Below are positions 61,605-64,000 of a stretch of 64,000 nt of DNA, piece by piece. The translations under genes and the position numbers were made by a program. The notes beneath the pieces were generated by a model, which worked only from the letters and a program-made list of their open reading frames with translations, did no database searches and was not told where the DNA came from. Each line of letters opens with the position of its first letter. Positions within the stretch are counted from its first letter, which is position 1. Location: assembly GCA_965203215.1 (NCBI GenBank), contig CBDBBY010000001.1:1178001-1242000 (forward strand), given 5' to 3'. The stretch is from CBDBBY01 sp965203215 (GTDB lineage Bacteria; Pseudomonadota; Alphaproteobacteria; Rhodobacterales; Rhodobacteraceae).

Positions 61605-61610
61605 GCGCCT

Positions 61611-61647
61611 CGGCCCGGACGCAGGTCGCATTCCTTCGTCCGGGCCG
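61611..61647 (+). terminator. 11-bp hairpin between ugpB and ugpA (probable attenuator or mRNA stabiliser)
   Basis: CGGCCCGGACG (61611-61621) pairs perfectly with CGTCCGGGCCG (61637-61647) across a 15-base loop. It begins 6 bp after the ugpB stop. There is no T-run. Such structures behind binding-protein genes commonly make the binding protein more abundant than the permeases, by partial termination or by protecting the upstream mRNA. Confidence 0.6.
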
Positions 61648-61668
61648 GTCCGAACCAAAAGAACAGCT

Positions 61669-62550
61669 TTGGAAAAGCGGGTCACATTCAAGGGCTGGCT
61701 GCTGCCGCTATCCCTGGTAGCTCCGCAACTCATCGTATCCGCCGCGTTCTTCTTCTATCCCGCCGCCCAAGCAATTTGGCAATCGCTCTTCATTCCCGAT
61801 CCATTCGGCTTGTCGTCGCAGTTCGTCGGACTCGGCAACTTCGAATTCTTGTTTTCCGACCGCTACTATCGGGCATCCTTCTTCACGACCGCCGTGTTTT
61901 CGACGCTCGTGACAATTGCCTCAATGGCTCCAGCGCTGTTTCTTGCCGTCGTCGCGGACCGCCTGCTGAAAGGCGGAACGACCTACCGAACGTTGCTGAT
62001 CTGGCCCTACGCAGTCGCTCCCGCGGTTGCGGGAGTGCTCTGGCTGTTCATGTTCAATACCCGGATCGGCGTCGTAACTTGGTACCTTGGGCTGCTCGGA
62101 TACGATTGGAACCATGCCTTGAACGGAGGCGAAGCGATGGGGCTCGTGATCGTGGCGTCCGCATGGGGCCGAATCAGCTATAACTTCCTGTTCTTTCTTG
62201 CGGCGCTCCAGTCCGTCCCCAGATCCGTCATCGAAGCGGCCGCGATCGACGGGGCGCGCTTCTGGAAACGATTTTTCACGGTCGTCCTGCCTCTGCTTTC
62301 GCCGACGACTTTCTTCCTCCTTGTGGTGAACGTCGTCTACTCGTTCTTCGAAACGTTCGGCGTCATCCACACCATCACTTCAGGCGGGCCGCAGCAGGCG
62401 ACGACCATCCTCGTCTACAAGGTCTACGCCGACGGTTTCGTCGGCCAGGACCTCGGCTCCTCCGCCGCGCAATCGGTCGTTCTGCTCGTGGTCGTCGGCA
62501 TATTGACCGTGGTCCAATTCAAATACATCGAAAAGAGAGTCCACTACTGA
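61669..62550 (+). CDS. ugpA: Glycerol-3-phosphate-type ABC importer permease A
   Basis: 293 residues from a TTG at 61669, giving MEKRVTFKGWLLPLSLVAPQ, which matches the family N-terminus; the frame is open upstream into ugpB but has no family character there. Six membrane helices. The ATPase-docking EAA loop is SVIEAAAIDGARFWKRFFTVVLPLLSPT (about 188-215). It forms the channel with UgpE and overlaps its start by one base (TGATG). Confidence 0.93.
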   Translation: MEKRVTFKGWLLPLSLVAPQLIVSAAFFFYPAAQAIWQSLFIPDPFGLSSQFVGLGNFEFLFSDRYYRASFFTTAVFSTLVTIASMAPALFLAVVADRLLKGGTTYRTLLIWPYAVAPAVAGVLWLFMFNTRIGVVTWYLGLLGYDWNHALNGGEAMGLVIVASAWGRISYNFLFFLAALQSVPRSVIEAAAIDGARFWKRFFTVVLPLLSPTTFFLLVVNVVYSFFETFGVIHTITSGGPQQATTILVYKVYADGFVGQDLGSSAAQSVVLLVVVGILTVVQFKYIEKRVHY

Positions 62551-63407
62551 TGCCGGCCGGAACTTCAGGGATGGTGGAGCATCGGGGCGCGGGAGTCTGG
62601 ATCTCTCACGGCACCATGATCGCCGGCGTGCTGATCGTCTGTTTTCCGGCTTGGCTGGCTTTCGTCGCCTCCACCGTCTCGCAGCCCGAAATCACGAAGC
62701 CGCCGATGCCGCTGCTTCCCGGCGGGCATTTCCTGGAGAACTACAAGTCGGCGCTGTTTTCCGGCGTCAACGTCCCGGTCGCGAGGATGCTGGTCAATTC
62801 GATGGTCATGGCGGTCGGGATCGCCGTCGGGAAAATCATCATCTCGCTCTTGTCGGCGTTCGCGATCGTGTTCTTCAGGTTTCCTTGCCGCCAAGCATTC
62901 TTCTGGCTGATTTTCCTGACGCTCATGCTTCCGGTCGAAGTCAGGATCGTTCCCACCTTCGAAGTCGTGGCAAGCTTCGGGATGCTCAATTCCTATTCGG
63001 GACTGATCTTCCCGCTCATCGCATCCGCGACCGCCACATTCCTTTTCCGCCAGTTCTTCCTGACCATTCCGGACGAGCTGGCGGAAGCCGCCCGCGTCGA
63101 CGGGGCGCGCCCGATGCGATTTTTCGTCGATATCGTTCTTCCGATGAGCCGAACCAACATTGCGGCGCTGTTCGTCATTCTGTTCATCTACGGTTGGAAC
63201 CAATATCTGTGGCCGCTGCTGATCACGACGGATCCCGACATGAACACCATCGTCATGGGCATCAAGCAAATGTTCCCGAGCGGCGACGACATCGCGGACT
63301 GGCCGGTCATCATGGCCACATCGATGCTGGCGATGGTGCCGCCGGTGCTCGTGATCCTCGGGATGCAGAAATTGTTCGTCCGCGGATTGGTCGACAGCGA
63401 AAAGTAA
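62550..63407 (+). CDS. ugpE: Glycerol-3-phosphate-type ABC importer permease E
   Basis: 285 residues from the ATG at 62550; an ATG at 62571 is also in frame. Six membrane helices. The EAA loop is ELAEAARVDGARPMRFFVDIVLPMSRTN (about 180-207), and GWNQYLWPLLIT is typical of UgpE/MalG-type permeases. It lies between ugpA and ugpC in the standard order. Confidence 0.94.
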   Translation: MPAGTSGMVEHRGAGVWISHGTMIAGVLIVCFPAWLAFVASTVSQPEITKPPMPLLPGGHFLENYKSALFSGVNVPVARMLVNSMVMAVGIAVGKIIISLLSAFAIVFFRFPCRQAFFWLIFLTLMLPVEVRIVPTFEVVASFGMLNSYSGLIFPLIASATATFLFRQFFLTIPDELAEAARVDGARPMRFFVDIVLPMSRTNIAALFVILFIYGWNQYLWPLLITTDPDMNTIVMGIKQMFPSGDDIADWPVIMATSMLAMVPPVLVILGMQKLFVRGLVDSEK

Positions 63408-63412
63408 GCGCC

Positions 63413-64000
63413 ATGGCTGAAGTCAAACTGAGAAACGTCGTCAAGAAATTCGGATCCGTGGACGTCATCCACGGATTCAGCGCCAGCATCGACGACGGCG
63501 AATTCGTCGTGATCGTCGGGCCTTCAGGCTGCGGCAAGTCCACGCTCCTGCGGATGGTCGCCGGGCTTGAAACCATTACCGAAGGCGAACTCCTCATCGG
63601 GGGAGTGCGCGCGAACGACAAAGAACCCATGGATCGCGACATCGCCATGGTGTTCCAGAATTACGCGCTCTACCCGCACATGACCGTTGCGCGGAACATG
63701 GGATACGGACTGCGGATTGCCCGCGTCCCCAAAGCCGAGATCAAAAGGAAGGTGGCGGAAGCGGCGAAGCTGCTTCAGCTTGAAGATCTTCTGGACCGCA
63801 AGCCGAAACAGCTTTCGGGCGGTCAGCGGCAGCGCGTCGCGATGGGCCGCGCAATCGTCCGCGAACCGTCGGTTTTCTTGTTCGATGAACCTTTGTCGAA
63901 CCTCGATGCTAAACTGCGGGTGCAGATGCGCCTGGAGATCAAGGAATTGCAATCGAAGCTCGGCGTCACTTCGCTTTACGTCACTCACGATCAGGTGGAA
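63413..64000 (+). CDS. ugpC: Glycerol-3-phosphate-type ABC importer ATPase (3' end outside the window)
   Basis: The first 196 residues are visible, to just past the H-loop. Walker A GPSGCGKST (about 36-44), Q-loop AMVFQNYALYPHMTV, signature LSGGQRQRVAMGRAI, Walker B VFLFDEPLSNLDA and H-loop YVTHDQ are intact. It is of the MalK/UgpC type; the regulatory C-terminal domain would lie beyond the window. The ATG is 5 bp after the ugpE stop. Confidence 0.94.
   Translation, partial: MAEVKLRNVVKKFGSVDVIHGFSASIDDGEFVVIVGPSGCGKSTLLRMVAGLETITEGELLIGGVRANDKEPMDRDIAMVFQNYALYPHMTVARNMGYGLRIARVPKAEIKRKVAEAAKLLQLEDLLDRKPKQLSGGQRQRVAMGRAIVREPSVFLFDEPLSNLDAKLRVQMRLEIKELQSKLGVTSLYVTHDQVE

Overview
The window reads as chromosomal DNA of a GC-rich alphaproteobacterium. 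The main reasons are the complete nuoABCDE-[DUF5337-like]-FGHIJKLMN operon running on into birA, coaX and an RNase J gene; separate tatABC and yajC-secD-secF operons; a serS-surE-pcm-LysM/M23 run; and many ATG/GTG/TTG starts with 1-4 bp translational overlaps. The small DUF5337-type protein inside nuo points towards Rhodobacterales-like bacteria. This placement is inference from gene content and order; no 16S gene or other phylogenetic marker outside these operons was examined.

Layout. 1-2.6 kb: 3' part of an RND pump gene. 2.7-4.3 kb: an IS5-family element (ACCT target duplication, transposase broken by an in-frame TGA) and a small gene relic. 4.3-10.5 kb: a surface-type LysM protein with seven acidic repeats diverging from a LOG-family gene, then rarD, a superoxide dismutase with a Tat-like leader, and a TSUP permease. 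10.5-17.8 kb: secF, secD and yajC diverging from serS, surE, pcm and an NlpD-like lipoprotein. 17.8-22.9 kb: an accessory block (VOC protein, an NMT1-type ABC importer, an SDR). 22.9-25.5 kb: a DUF815-like ATPase and tatCBA. 25.6-29.3 kb: an orphan ABC ATPase, an atypical SDR and an RhlE-type helicase. 29.3-47.1 kb: RNase J, coaX, birA and nuoN-A, one long minus-strand operon. 47.3-48.7 kb: an N-formylglutamate amidohydrolase-family gene and a STAS protein. 48.7-52.3 kb: a restriction-modification island. 52.3-57.2 kb: a four-gene signalling operon. 57.5-59.9 kb: a circularly permuted ATP-grasp protein and an alpha-E protein. 60.3-64.0 kb: a ugpBAEC importer, cut by the window end.

The most distinctive parts are these. 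(1) The signalling operon encodes a receiver/PP2C phosphatase, an RsbW-like kinase, a periplasmic branched-chain-type binding protein and a large sensor kinase, all translationally coupled; a STAS antagonist gene lies across the R-M island. Together these would make a complete ligand-to-partner-switch circuit. (2) The R-M island pairs an intact D12-class adenine methylase with a SacI-type restriction nuclease gene that carries a one-base frameshift. (3) The LysM gene has a 207-bp in-frame tandem repeat. (4) The superoxide dismutase gene has two well-placed starts, one adding a Tat-type leader. No rRNA, tRNA or CRISPR array was recognised.
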